From Paracoccaceae bacterium (GTDB lineage Bacteria; Pseudomonadota; Alphaproteobacteria; Rhodobacterales; Rhodobacteraceae), in NCBI GenBank assembly GCA_026989055.1, contig JALSKC010000004.1:1-64000 (forward strand): DNA of 64,000 bases. Direction: 5' to 3'. Below, piece by piece: positions 9,979-18,309 of the stretch. A program made the translations under genes and the position numbers. Positions within the stretch are counted from its first letter, which is position 1, and every line of letters starts with the position of its first letter. Below the pieces are notes generated by a model. It ran no database searches. It was not told the origin of the DNA and was given only the letters and a program-made list of their open reading frames with translations.

Positions 9979-11760
9979 ATGATCCCCTTGCCGACCCTCG
10001 CGCCGGATTTCCAGGCGCTGGCCGCGCTGGCGGTGGTTGCGGGGATGTTCGTGCTGTTCCTGCGCGAAACCTACCCGGCCGAGGTCGTGGCCATTTCCGG
10101 GGCCGCGCTCATGCTTGCCTTCGGCATCCTGCCCTATGAGCGGGCCGTGGAGGTGCTGGCGAACCCGGCCCCCTGGACGATCGCGGCGTTGTTCGTCGTG
10201 ATGGGGGCGCTGGTGCGCACCGGCGCGCTTGACCGGCTCACCCGTCTGGCGGCGGTGCGGGCCCGGCGGCATCCGGCGCTGTCGGTCGGAGCACTGATCG
10301 GCCTTGTGGTTCTGGCGTCGGCATTCGTTTCCAACACTCCGGTGGTGCTGGTGATGATTCCGGTCTTCGTGCAGCTGGCCGGGCAGCTTTCGGTCGCGCC
10401 CTCGAAACTGCTGATCCCGCTGTCCTATGCCGCGATTCTGGGCGGCACGCTGACGTTGATCGGCACTTCGACGAATCTTCTGGTCGACGGGGTGGCCCGG
10501 GCGCACGGGCTGGCACCGTTCACGATTTTCGAAATCAGCCCGCTGGGGCTGGCACTGGTCGCCTGGGGGATGCTCTACCTGCGGTTCATCGCCCCGCGCC
10601 TGCTGCCCGAGCGCCAGAGCATGGCGGCCCTGCTGGCGGGTCGCGCGCGGATGAGATTCTTCACCGAGGTGGCGATACCGGAAGGCAGCGCGCTGGTCGG
10701 GCGCCGAGCGGTGGAGGTCGATCTGTTCCGGCGCGAGGGAGTGCGGCTGGTGGATGTGCTGCGCGGCGATGCCTCGCTGCGGCGCGAGCTGGAAAAGGCG
10801 GTGCTCGCCCCCGGCGACCGGGTGGTGCTGCGTTCGGAAATGGGCGAGCTTCTGGGGCTGCAGCACGATCCGCAGCTGCGGATGATCGACAAGCTGAGCT
10901 CGGTGCGCACGACAACGGTCGAGGCGCTGATCTCGCCGGGCTGCCGGATGATCGGGCGCCGGCTGGGCGAGTTGCGGCTGCGCCGGCGCTACGGGGTCTA
11001 TCCGCTGGCCGTTCATCGGCGCGACGAGAACATCTCGGGCCAGCTGGACGATGTCGTGGTGCGCGTCGGCGATACCCTGCTGCTGGAAGGCACGCCGGAG
11101 GATATCGGACGCCTGTCGCAGGACATGCGGCTCGTGAGCATCACCCGACCCGCGGCGCGGGCCTTCCGGCGCCGGCATGCGCCGCTGGCGCTGGCCGCGC
11201 TGGGCGGGATCGTGGTGCCGGCGGCTTTCGGGGTGGCGCCGATCCTCCTGCTGGCGGTGCTGGCGGTGGCCTTCGTGTTCCTGACCCGCTGCATCGATTC
11301 CGAGGAGGCCTTCGCCGTCATCGACGGGCGGCTTCTGGCGCTCATCTTCGCGATGCTGGCGGTCGGCGCGGGGCTGGAAGCTTCGGGCGCGGTGGAGCTG
11401 ATCGCGAAGGCGCTGACCCCGCTGTTCCGGGAACTGCCGCCGTTCCTCGTGATCTGGGGGGTCTACCTCCTTACCTCGGTCCTGACCGAGCTGGTTTCCA
11501 ACAATGCGGTCGCCGTGGTGGTCACGCCGGTCGCGATCGGGCTGGCCCACTCCCTCGGCCTGGATCCGCGCCCGCTTGTGGTGGCGGTGATGGTGGCCGC
11601 CTCGGCCAGCTTCGCCACGCCCATCGGCTACCAGACCAACATGCTGGTCTACGGCCCCGGCGGCTACCGGTTCGCCGATTTCCTGCGGGTCGGCATTCCG
11701 CTCAACCTTTCGGTAGGCCTGCTGGCCTCGGCGCTGATCCCGCTCATCTGGCCGCTGTGA
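9979..11760 (+). CDS. SLC13 (DASS)-type permease with RCK_C domains
   Basis: A 593-residue polytopic permease of the citrate/dicarboxylate/sulfate DASS superfamily. Two membrane halves flank a soluble middle (about 210-390) that looks like two RCK_C/TrkA-C regulatory domains (RRAVEVDLFRREGVRLVDV and GRRLGELRLRRRYGVYPLAV). The hairpin-tip motifs are present: ASAFVSNTPVVLV with GTSTNLLV in the first half, and LVSNNAVAVVV with TPIGYQTNMLVYGPGGY in the second. ATG 9979 has GGAG upstream. Substrate is not predictable from sequence. It is convergent with a permease of identical length (593 aa) and the same architecture at 11928-13709. Confidence 0.88.
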   Translation: MIPLPTLAPDFQALAALAVVAGMFVLFLRETYPAEVVAISGAALMLAFGILPYERAVEVLANPAPWTIAALFVVMGALVRTGALDRLTRLAAVRARRHPALSVGALIGLVVLASAFVSNTPVVLVMIPVFVQLAGQLSVAPSKLLIPLSYAAILGGTLTLIGTSTNLLVDGVARAHGLAPFTIFEISPLGLALVAWGMLYLRFIAPRLLPERQSMAALLAGRARMRFFTEVAIPEGSALVGRRAVEVDLFRREGVRLVDVLRGDASLRRELEKAVLAPGDRVVLRSEMGELLGLQHDPQLRMIDKLSSVRTTTVEALISPGCRMIGRRLGELRLRRRYGVYPLAVHRRDENISGQLDDVVVRVGDTLLLEGTPEDIGRLSQDMRLVSITRPAARAFRRRHAPLALAALGGIVVPAAFGVAPILLLAVLAVAFVFLTRCIDSEEAFAVIDGRLLALIFAMLAVGAGLEASGAVELIAKALTPLFRELPPFLVIWGVYLLTSVLTELVSNNAVAVVVTPVAIGLAHSLGLDPRPLVVAVMVAASASFATPIGYQTNMLVYGPGGYRFADFLRVGIPLNLSVGLLASALIPLIWPL

Positions 11761-11810
11761 GCCGGTTCGCCCGCAGGGAACCCCGGCCGGATGAATCGCG
11801 GGGCCATTCT

Positions 11811-11881
11811 CTTCATCTTGCCGCAAATACTCTCGGGGGTGAATTTGCCCGCAGGGCAAAGAGGGGGCAGACGGCCCCCTC
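11811..11881 (+). repeat. Gene-end repeat with two hairpins (copy 1)
   Basis: Starts CTTCATCTTGCCGCAAATAC (about 11813), about 50 bases after the plus-strand SLC13 stop. It is followed by a TTTGCCC-GCA-GGGCAAA hairpin (11844-11860) and a GAGGGGGC-AGACG-GCCCCCTC hairpin (11861-11881). Related sequences occur at 34326-34356 and 34499-34540, always 3' of a gene and in that gene's orientation. A role as a (bidirectional) transcription terminator is likely here, between two convergent genes. I remember similar gene-end repeats in Rhodobacteraceae genomes but could not search for them. Confidence 0.6.
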
Positions 11882-11906
11882 CCTTCACACAATTCCTCAA
11901 ATCCTT

Positions 11907-11952
11907 AAAGCGGCCAGAACAGCAGGATCAAAGCGGCCAGAACACCAGGATC
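11907..11952. repeat. 23-bp tandem duplication over the end of the minus-strand SLC13 gene
   Basis: Two adjacent 23-bp copies (11907-11929 and 11930-11952) differ at one base. On the minus strand the gene-proximal copy encodes ILVFWPL followed by TGA; the distal copy would encode ILLFWPL followed by TAA in another frame. The duplication therefore duplicated the last seven codons and the stop region, and because 23 is not a multiple of three the gene now ends in the proximal copy. Confidence 0.9.
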
Positions 11953-13709
11953 GCCGGGATCGAGACCGCCACCACGATGATTTCCAGCGGCAGGCCCATG
12001 CGCCAGTAGTCGCCGAAATCATAGCCGCCGGGGCCGAGGATGAGGGTGTTGTTCTTGTGCCCGATGGGCGTGAGGAAGGCGCAGGAGGCGGCCACCGCCA
12101 CCGCCATCAGGAACGGGTCGGGGGAGACCCCGAGCGTTTGTGCCATCTGGATGCCCACCGGGGCGGCCACGATGGTGGTGGCGGTATTGTTGAGCACGTC
12201 CGAGAGCGTCATCGTCACCGCCATCAGCACCGTGAGGATGGCCCATGCCGGCAGCCCTTCGGTGAGGCGGAGCAACGCACCGGCGATCAGCTCGGTTCCG
12301 CCCGCTTCCTCCAGGGCCGCCCCCAGCGGGATCATCGAGCCGAGCAGCACCACCACGGGCCAGGAAATCTGCTCGTAGATTTCGGCAAGGGGAAGGATCC
12401 TGGCGAGCACGAAACCGATCACCACCAGCCCCAGGGCGATCGGCAGATAGATCAGCCCGAAGCTGGCTGCGGCCACCGCCGCGCCGAACATGGCAACCGC
12501 CGGCCAGACCTTCCTTTCGTCGGTAACCTGAAGGCCGCGCCCGGCCAGGGGCAGCACGCCGAGCCACTCGATCACGTCGTTCGTCTGTTCGGCCGGGGTG
12601 AGCAGCAGCAGGATGTCGCCCGTCTGCATCCGGGTCTTGCGGATCTGGCGGGCGATGCGCCGCCCGCGGCGGGAAATGCCCAGCAGCACCGTGCGCCGGC
12701 GCCAGCCCAGGCCGATCGCCTGGGCGCTCTTGCCGCGGATGCGGGAATCTTCCGGCACCACCACCTCGACCACCTGCAGCCCCTCGCCCTCGGCGGTCAG
12801 CGCCTGCTGGCGCCGGGGGTCGGCGAAGTCGAGCGACAGCGCCGCGCGGAATTCGTCGAGCGCTTCGGGGTGGGCCTCGATCACGATCGCATCGCCTGCG
12901 CGCAGCACGGCGTTGCGCGCGGTGCCGTAGCGGCGCCTGCCGTCGCGCACCAGCCCGAGAATGGCCACATCGTTCCTTTCGGCCTCGGCCTCCAGCTCGT
13001 GCAGCCGCCGGCCGATCAGCTTCGAGTCTCCGGGCACCGTCAGCTCGGCGATGTATTGCGCGATCTCGCCCATCGGATCGGCGCCCGAGGCGCCCTGCGC
13101 GCGGCTCGGGATCAGCCGCCAGCCGATCAGCGCCACGAAGGCCAGCCCGGCCAGGGCGGCCAGCCCGCCCACCGGGGCGAAATCGAACATCGCGAATGGC
13201 GTGCCCAGGGCATCCTCGCGGATCGCGGCGATGATGATGTTGGGCGGTGTGCCGATCAGCGTCACCATGCCGCCGAGGATGGTGGCGAAGGACAGCGGCA
13301 TCAGGCTCAACGCCGCGCTCCGCCCGGCCCTGCGCGCGCTCTGGATGTCCACCGGCATCAGCAGCGCCAGCGCGGCGACGTTGTTCATGAAGGCCGAAAG
13401 GACGCCCCCGAGCGCGCCCATGAGGGCGATATGGGCGCCGAGGCTGCGGCCGGAATCCACCAGCGCACGGGTGATCAGCAGGACTGCCCCCGAGCGCACC
13501 AGCCCGCCCGAGACCACCAGCACCAGCGCCACCACCAGCGTGGCCGGGTGCCCGAAGCCGGCAAAGGCCTCCCCGGCGGGAACCACCCCCAGCACCACCC
13601 CGGCCATGAGCGCCGCAAAGGCCACCAGATCGTAGCGGAATTTCCCCCACAGCAGCAGGGCGAAGACGGCGGCGAAAAGGGCAAACAGGATGATCTGATC
13701 ACTGGTCAT
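11928..13709 (-). CDS. SLC13 (DASS)-type permease with RCK_C domains (second paralogue)
   Basis: A 593-residue permease with the same plan as the plus-strand neighbour: MTSDQIILFALFAAVFALLL, NNVAALALLMPV and LIGTPPNIIIAAI in the first half, a soluble two-RCK_C middle (LIGRRLHELEAEAERNDVAI, GKSAQAIGLGWRRRTVLLG), and VLNNTATTIVAAPVGI with PIGHKNNTLILGPGGYDFGD in the second. An upstream open stretch of 69 codons to 13916 lacks family features; the ATG at 13709 gives the normal start. The C-terminus FWPL is immediately followed by a second, out-of-frame copy of the last codons (see the repeat). It is divergent from yebC across 140 bp. Confidence 0.88.
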   Translation of the reverse strand: MTSDQIILFALFAAVFALLLWGKFRYDLVAFAALMAGVVLGVVPAGEAFAGFGHPATLVVALVLVVSGGLVRSGAVLLITRALVDSGRSLGAHIALMGALGGVLSAFMNNVAALALLMPVDIQSARRAGRSAALSLMPLSFATILGGMVTLIGTPPNIIIAAIREDALGTPFAMFDFAPVGGLAALAGLAFVALIGWRLIPSRAQGASGADPMGEIAQYIAELTVPGDSKLIGRRLHELEAEAERNDVAILGLVRDGRRRYGTARNAVLRAGDAIVIEAHPEALDEFRAALSLDFADPRRQQALTAEGEGLQVVEVVVPEDSRIRGKSAQAIGLGWRRRTVLLGISRRGRRIARQIRKTRMQTGDILLLLTPAEQTNDVIEWLGVLPLAGRGLQVTDERKVWPAVAMFGAAVAAASFGLIYLPIALGLVVIGFVLARILPLAEIYEQISWPVVVLLGSMIPLGAALEEAGGTELIAGALLRLTEGLPAWAILTVLMAVTMTLSDVLNNTATTIVAAPVGIQMAQTLGVSPDPFLMAVAVAASCAFLTPIGHKNNTLILGPGGYDFGDYWRMGLPLEIIVVAVSIPAILVFWPL

Positions 13710-13784
13710 GGCGGGGCTCCGGCTTTGCGTGCCACACAAGCCGAAGCAACGGGCAATTGCAACGCCGCTTCGGGGCGCCAAGGC

Positions 13785-13814
13785 TTGCAGCCCGCCCGCG
13801 CGCTGACATATAGA
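13785..13814 (+). promoter_or_regulatory. Candidate sigma-70 promoter of yebC
   Basis: TTGCAG (13785-13790), 18-base spacer, TATAGA (13809-13814), ending 35 bases before the yebC ATG in the 140-bp divergent gap. Sequence match only. Confidence 0.45.
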
Positions 13815-13849
13815 AGCCCGAAGGCTGAAATCATTCGGGGAACGGGCGC

Positions 13850-14590
13850 ATGGCAGGCCATTCCAAATGGGCGAATATCCAGCACCGCAAGGGGCGGCAG
13901 GATGCGGCCCGGGCAAAGCTGTTTTCCAAGCTCTCCAAGGAGATCACCGTGGCCGCAAAGCTGGGTGATCCGGATCCGGACAAGAACCCGCGCCTGCGCC
14001 TGGCGGTGAAGGAGGCGCGTGCGAATTCGGTGCCCAAGGACGTGATCGAGCGGGCGATCAGGAAAAGCCAGGGAGGCGACGCCGAGAGCTACGAGGAGAT
14101 CCGCTACGAGGGCTACGGCCCCGGCGGGGTGGCGGTGATCGTCGAGGCGATGACCGACAACCGCAACCGCACCGCCAGCTCGGTGCGTTCGATCTTCGCC
14201 AAGCACGGCGGTTCGCTGGGCGAGACCGGCTCGGTCAGCTTCATGTTCGAGCGCAAGGGCGAGATCCGCTACCCGCTGGGCATCGGCGATCTGGAGCGGG
14301 TCATGGAAGCGGCGATCGAGGCCGGCGCGGAAGATGTGGAAGACACCGATGACGGCTACGTCATCTGGACCGAGGCCACCGACCTGGCGGCGGTTTCCAA
14401 CGCGCTGGACGAGCTTCTCGGACCCTCGGAAAGCGCCAGGCTGGTATGGCGGCCCACCACCACGGTGGAGCTCGATCTCGAGGGCATGCAGAAGCTGACG
14501 AAGCTGATCGAGGCACTCGAGGACGATGACGACGTGCAGCGCGTCACCGCCAATTTCGAAGTTTCCGAAGAGGTGATCGCGCAGCTCTGA
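13850..14590 (+). CDS. yebC: YebC/PmpR family regulator or translation factor
   Basis: The 246-residue protein begins [19 protein letters not shown], diagnostic for YebC. The family includes DNA-binding regulators (PmpR) and, by recent work, ribosome-associated factors that help translate difficult (for example polyproline) motifs. The three-domain layout is visible: a helical N-terminus with LFSKLSKEI and [19 protein letters not shown], the [19 protein letters not shown] segment, and an acidic C-terminus ([12 protein letters not shown]). In many genomes yebC precedes ruvC; here it is followed by an EamA exporter, so that context is lost. Confidence 0.95.
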   Translation: MAGHSKWANIQHRKGRQDAARAKLFSKLSKEITVAAKLGDPDPDKNPRLRLAVKEARANSVPKDVIERAIRKSQGGDAESYEEIRYEGYGPGGVAVIVEAMTDNRNRTASSVRSIFAKHGGSLGETGSVSFMFERKGEIRYPLGIGDLERVMEAAIEAGAEDVEDTDDGYVIWTEATDLAAVSNALDELLGPSESARLVWRPTTTVELDLEGMQKLTKLIEALEDDDDVQRVTANFEVSEEVIAQL

Positions 14591-14641
14591 GCACGCCGAA
14601 TCGGGCTTGTGCCCGCCGCCGATCCGGCGGAAGTTGCCCCC

Positions 14642-15544
14642 ATGAACAGATCCGCCGACCGGCCGCTTGCCGGTATCCTGTGGATGGCGGCAACCGGGCT
14701 GTGCTTCGTCGCCGTCACCGCCATCGTCAAGTTCGTCGGCAACCGCCTGCCGGCGGCCGAAGGGGCGTTCCTGCGCTACCTGCTGGGGCTGGTGCTGCTG
14801 GCGCCGATGCTGCGCCCGATGCTGCGCGCCCGCCTCGATGGCCGGGCGCTGGCAAGCTTCGCCCTGCGCGGGCTGGTGCACAGCCTGGGGGTGATCCTGT
14901 GGTTCTACGCCATGGCGCGGATTCCGATCGCCGAGGTCACCGCCATGAACTACCTCGCGCCGGTCTATGTCACGCTGGGTGCGGCGCTGTTTCTGGGCGA
15001 GAAGCTGGCCGCGCGCCGGCTGATCGCGGTGGTGGTGGCGCTGCTCGGGGCGCTGGTGATCCTGCGCCCGGGGTTTCGCGAGATCTCGCCCGGCCATCTG
15101 GCGATGCTGGGCACGGCGGTATTCTTCGCCGCCTCCTACCTGATCGCCAAGCGCATGAGCGGACAGGTCTCGCCCTCGGTGGTGGTGGGGATGCTCTCGA
15201 TCACCGTCACCATCGGGCTGGCCCCTTTCGCCTATGCGGTCTGGGTGCCGCCGACCCTGGCGCAGATGGGCTGGATGTTCCTGGTGGCCTGTTTCGCGAC
15301 TGCCGGCCATTATACCATGACGCTGGCCTTCCGCGCCGCTCCGGTGACCGTGACCCAGCCGGTAACCTTCCTGCAGCTGCTGTGGGCGGTGCTGCTGGGG
15401 GCGCTGGTCTTCGGCGAGCCGGTGGATGGATGGGTGGTGCTGGGCGGGGCGATCATCCTCGGTTCGGTCACCTTCATCTCCTGGCGCGAGGCCATGCTGA
15501 AACGCCGCGCCATCACGCCCGCGATGCCGGCAACGAAGACATGA
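14642..15544 (+). CDS. EamA/DMT-family transporter
   Basis: A 300-residue integral membrane protein with ten helices in two EamA repeats, of the drug/metabolite transporter superfamily. Typical pieces are EGAFLRYLLGLVLLAP in the first repeat, the AEVTAMNYLAPVYVTLGA loop-helix that ends it, and QPVTFLQLLWAVLLGALVFGE in the second. The ATG at 14642 follows GGCGGAAG; a GTG at 14609 is in frame but lacks support. Likely an exporter of small metabolites; the substrate is unknown. Confidence 0.85.
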   Translation: MNRSADRPLAGILWMAATGLCFVAVTAIVKFVGNRLPAAEGAFLRYLLGLVLLAPMLRPMLRARLDGRALASFALRGLVHSLGVILWFYAMARIPIAEVTAMNYLAPVYVTLGAALFLGEKLAARRLIAVVVALLGALVILRPGFREISPGHLAMLGTAVFFAASYLIAKRMSGQVSPSVVVGMLSITVTIGLAPFAYAVWVPPTLAQMGWMFLVACFATAGHYTMTLAFRAAPVTVTQPVTFLQLLWAVLLGALVFGEPVDGWVVLGGAIILGSVTFISWREAMLKRRAITPAMPATKT

Positions 15545-15665
15545 GGCGTGCCGGCGGAGCAGGCCGGCGCGTGCACGGAGCGGCCGATTGACGCGAGGCC
15601 GGGCGCGCCGCTATCACGGCGGTGGCCGTGGCTGTAGCCGTGACCGGCGTTGAAAGGGCGACGGG

Positions 15666-16304
15666 ATGAAGATTCTGACGGGGACAGTGTTCTGGCTCGC
15701 TCTTGCAGGTTCCGCCCTGGCGCAGGCCGCCGGGGAAACTCTGTTGCCGGCGCTGTTCGATGTGGTCGGCGTGCGGGCGGATGACGTCCTGAATGTCCGC
15801 CAGGGGCCGGGGGTCGGGTTTGCGGTTGTCGATACGCTTGCAGCCGATGCGCGGGACGTCGAGGTCGTGGCGCTGGACGAGCGCATGGGCTGGGCCCATG
15901 TGGCGGGCACCGAAGGGGGCGGCTGGGTTGCCCTGCGTTATCTGAAGCGCCAGCCGGGACAGGAGGACGGCCGTTTGCCGCAGCCATTGCTGTGCAGCGG
16001 GACGGAACCGTTCTGGAGCCTTGATCTGGCCGGGGACGACAGTGCCGTTTTCGCGGAGCCGGGGGGCGGGGAGCATCTGCTGTCGCGCCAGTGGGAGCGA
16101 TCGGCGGAGGGGGCGCCACCGATGGATTTCGTGGCGGTTCTTGCGGGCACCCGGGCATCGCTCACCGCAGTGATCAGCCGCGAATCGTGTTCGGACGGCA
16201 TGAGCGATCGGCCTTACGGGCTGCGTGCGCGGGTCGCGACCGATGGCGCCCTGGGTCGCCGGTTGTTGCGTGGTTGCTGCTACCTGCCCGGCGGGCGGGA
16301 GTGA
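15666..16304 (+). CDS. Exported SH3-domain protein with COG3650-like C-terminus
   Basis: A 212-residue protein with a clear signal peptide (MKILTGTVFWLALAGSALAQA, probable cleavage after AQA). Residues about 30-95 form a bacterial SH3 domain (VRADDVLNVRQGPG, GWAHVAGTEGGGWVALRYL). The rest contains CSGTEPFWSLDL and a late CYLPGG, the pattern of COG3650/META-like lipid-envelope proteins. Predicted periplasmic; cell-wall or ligand binding is inferred from the SH3 fold. The 3' end overlaps the convergent choV 3' end by 25 bases (16280-16304). Confidence 0.7.
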   Translation: MKILTGTVFWLALAGSALAQAAGETLLPALFDVVGVRADDVLNVRQGPGVGFAVVDTLAADARDVEVVALDERMGWAHVAGTEGGGWVALRYLKRQPGQEDGRLPQPLLCSGTEPFWSLDLAGDDSAVFAEPGGGEHLLSRQWERSAEGAPPMDFVAVLAGTRASLTAVISRESCSDGMSDRPYGLRARVATDGALGRRLLRGCCYLPGGRE

Positions 16305-17371
16305 AGCCGCGCGGTTCCCCGCCCGGCATTTCCCTGCCCGGTATCCGGAAGGCCTGCCGGGTCGAGCAGGCGTTCGAGAATGGCCTCCTGGGTGATCATC
16401 CCGACAAGTTCCCCGTTTTCGGTGACGCCGAGCCTGCCCCGGTTCGAGAGCAGCCTTTCCATGACATCGCGCACCGCGGTGTCGGCCTCGACCCGGGGGG
16501 TGATGTCGCCCACGGCCCCGACCATGACATCGCGCGCGGTGAGCACCCCGAGCGGGTTCATGTTGGCGACGAAATCGGCCACGTAGTCGTTCGACGGGTT
16601 CGAGAAGATCTCTCGCGGGCTGCCGCACTGCACGATCCGCCCGCCCTCCATGATGGCGATGCGGCTGCCGATCTTGAAGGCCTCGTCCAGGTCGTGGCTG
16701 ACGAAGACGATCGTGCGCCGCAGCCTGGCCTGAAGTTCCAGCAGTTCGTCCTGCAGCCGGGTGCGGATCAGCGGATCGAGCGCCGAAAACGGCTCGTCCA
16801 TCAGCAGGATCGGCGCCTCGGTGGCAAAGGCGCGCGCCAGACCCACCCGCTGCTGCATGCCGCCGGAAAGCTCTCCCACCTTGCGCTCGGCCCACTCCGA
16901 CAGGCCGACAAGTTCCAGCTGCTCGGCCACCCTGGCCATGCGCGCGGCCCGGCTCATGCCGCCCAGCTCCAGCCCCAGGCCGACGTTTTCGGCCACCGTG
17001 CGCCAGGGCAGCAGGGCGAACTGCTGGAAGACCATCGCGATGGTGTTCAGCCGCAGCCGGCGCAACGTGGCCGGATCGGCCCGGGTCACCGATACCATCT
17101 GCCCGCGGTGGCGCACCCGAACTTCGCCCCGGGTCACCGGGTTGAGCCCGTTCACCGCGCGCAGAAGCGTGGACTTGCCCGAACCCGACAGCCCCATCAG
17201 CACCACGATCTCGCCCTCCTCGACGGCAAGCGAGCAGTCGTGCACCCCCAGCACCTGGCCGGTTTCCTGCCGGATCTCGCCGCGCTCGCGGCCCTGGTCC
17301 ATCAGGGGCAGGGCGCGTTCGGGGCGGTCTCCGAAGACGATGGAAACCCGGTCGAACTCGACGGCGATCAT
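16280..17371 (-). CDS. choV: Choline/glycine-betaine ABC transporter ATPase
   Basis: Energy-coupling ATPase of a binding-protein-dependent quaternary amine importer (ProV/ChoV type). The protein has 363 residues: Walker A GLSGSGKST, Q-loop VFQQFALLPWRTV, signature LSGGMQQR, Walker B ILLMDEPFSALDP and H-loop FVSHDLDEA. A C-terminal extension (about 280-345) with DITPRVEADTAVRDVM and MITQEAILERLL is a CBS-type domain, which in OpuA-like systems senses ionic strength. ATG 17371 overlaps the permease stop as ATGA. The gene is third in choX-choW-choV. Confidence 0.9.
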   Translation of the reverse strand: MIAVEFDRVSIVFGDRPERALPLMDQGRERGEIRQETGQVLGVHDCSLAVEEGEIVVLMGLSGSGKSTLLRAVNGLNPVTRGEVRVRHRGQMVSVTRADPATLRRLRLNTIAMVFQQFALLPWRTVAENVGLGLELGGMSRAARMARVAEQLELVGLSEWAERKVGELSGGMQQRVGLARAFATEAPILLMDEPFSALDPLIRTRLQDELLELQARLRRTIVFVSHDLDEAFKIGSRIAIMEGGRIVQCGSPREIFSNPSNDYVADFVANMNPLGVLTARDVMVGAVGDITPRVEADTAVRDVMERLLSNRGRLGVTENGELVGMITQEAILERLLDPAGLPDTGQGNAGRGTARLHSRPPGR

Positions 17372-18201
17372 CTGCGCTCCACCCGCAGCATCCGGTCCAG
17401 CACGATCGCCACCACCACGATGATGAAGCCGCTCTCGAATCCCAGGGCGGTGTTCACCTGGTTGAGGGCGCGCACTACCGGCACCCCCAGCCCGTCGGCC
17501 CCCACCAGGGCGGCGATCACCACCATCGAGAGGCTGAGCATGATCGTCTGGTTGAGCCCGGCCATGATCTGCGGCATTGCCCAGGGCAGTTCCACCTTCC
17601 ACAGGCTCTGGCGCGGGGTGGCGCCGAAGGCCTGGGCGGCCTCGAGCAGCGGCTGCGGGGTCGAGCTGACGCCCAGATGGGTCAGCCGGATCGGCGCCGG
17701 CAGCACGAAGATCACCGTGGCGATCAGGCCGGGCACCATGCCGATGCCGAAGAACACGATGGCCGGGATCAGATAGACGAAGGTGGGCAGGGTCTGCATC
17801 AGGTCGAGCACCGGGCGCATGACGCGGTAGAGCCGCGGCCGGTGCGCGGCGGCGATTCCGATCGGCACGCCCAGCCCCATGCAGACCGCACTTGCGGCCA
17901 GCACCAGGGTGAGGCTTTCGGTGGTTTCCTCCCAGTAGCCCTGGTTGAGGATGAAGGCAAAGCCCAGCGCCACCAGAAGCGCCGTCTTCCACGAGCGCTG
18001 CAGCACCCAGCTCAGCGCCACGAAGGCGGCGATCACCAGAAAGGGGCTCGGGGTCTGGAGCGCCCACAGCAGGGCGGAGATCAGCGCCTCCAGCCCCTCG
18101 GCCAGCCCGTCGAAGAACCACGCCCCGTTGTCCTGCAGCCAGTCGAAGGCGGCCCGGGCCGTCTTTCCCACCGGGATCTTGGTCTCCGTCAGCCAGTCCA
18201 T
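17368..18201 (-). CDS. choW: Choline/glycine-betaine ABC transporter permease
   Basis: The membrane subunit of the same importer, 277 residues with about seven helices. The coupling motif region reads LEAAQAFGATPRQSLWKVELPWAMPQIMAG, here shown only in part (EAAQAFGATP is the conserved EAA loop). RPVLDLMQTLPTFVYLIP is the typical ProW/OpuAB signature. It starts at ATG 18201, follows choX by about 108 bases and overlaps choV by four. The N-terminal tail is short compared with E. coli ProW. Confidence 0.9.
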   Translation of the reverse strand: MDWLTETKIPVGKTARAAFDWLQDNGAWFFDGLAEGLEALISALLWALQTPSPFLVIAAFVALSWVLQRSWKTALLVALGFAFILNQGYWEETTESLTLVLAASAVCMGLGVPIGIAAAHRPRLYRVMRPVLDLMQTLPTFVYLIPAIVFFGIGMVPGLIATVIFVLPAPIRLTHLGVSSTPQPLLEAAQAFGATPRQSLWKVELPWAMPQIMAGLNQTIMLSLSMVVIAALVGADGLGVPVVRALNQVNTALGFESGFIIVVVAIVLDRMLRVERR

Positions 18202-18309
18202 TGACCGCTCTCCGTTTCCGGGCCCGTTCGACCCCGCGGTGCGGGGCCGGCGGTGGCAGGAAGGGCCCCGGAACGCGGCCGGAGCCCGGTTCTGCCTGCC
18301 CGGGCCGGT

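Noticed and set aside
16280-18121. A 613-residue fusion frame covering choV and choW
   Set aside because: The N-terminal 250 residues are the choW region read in the wrong frame; ATG 17371 overlapping the choW stop is the natural start of ChoV.
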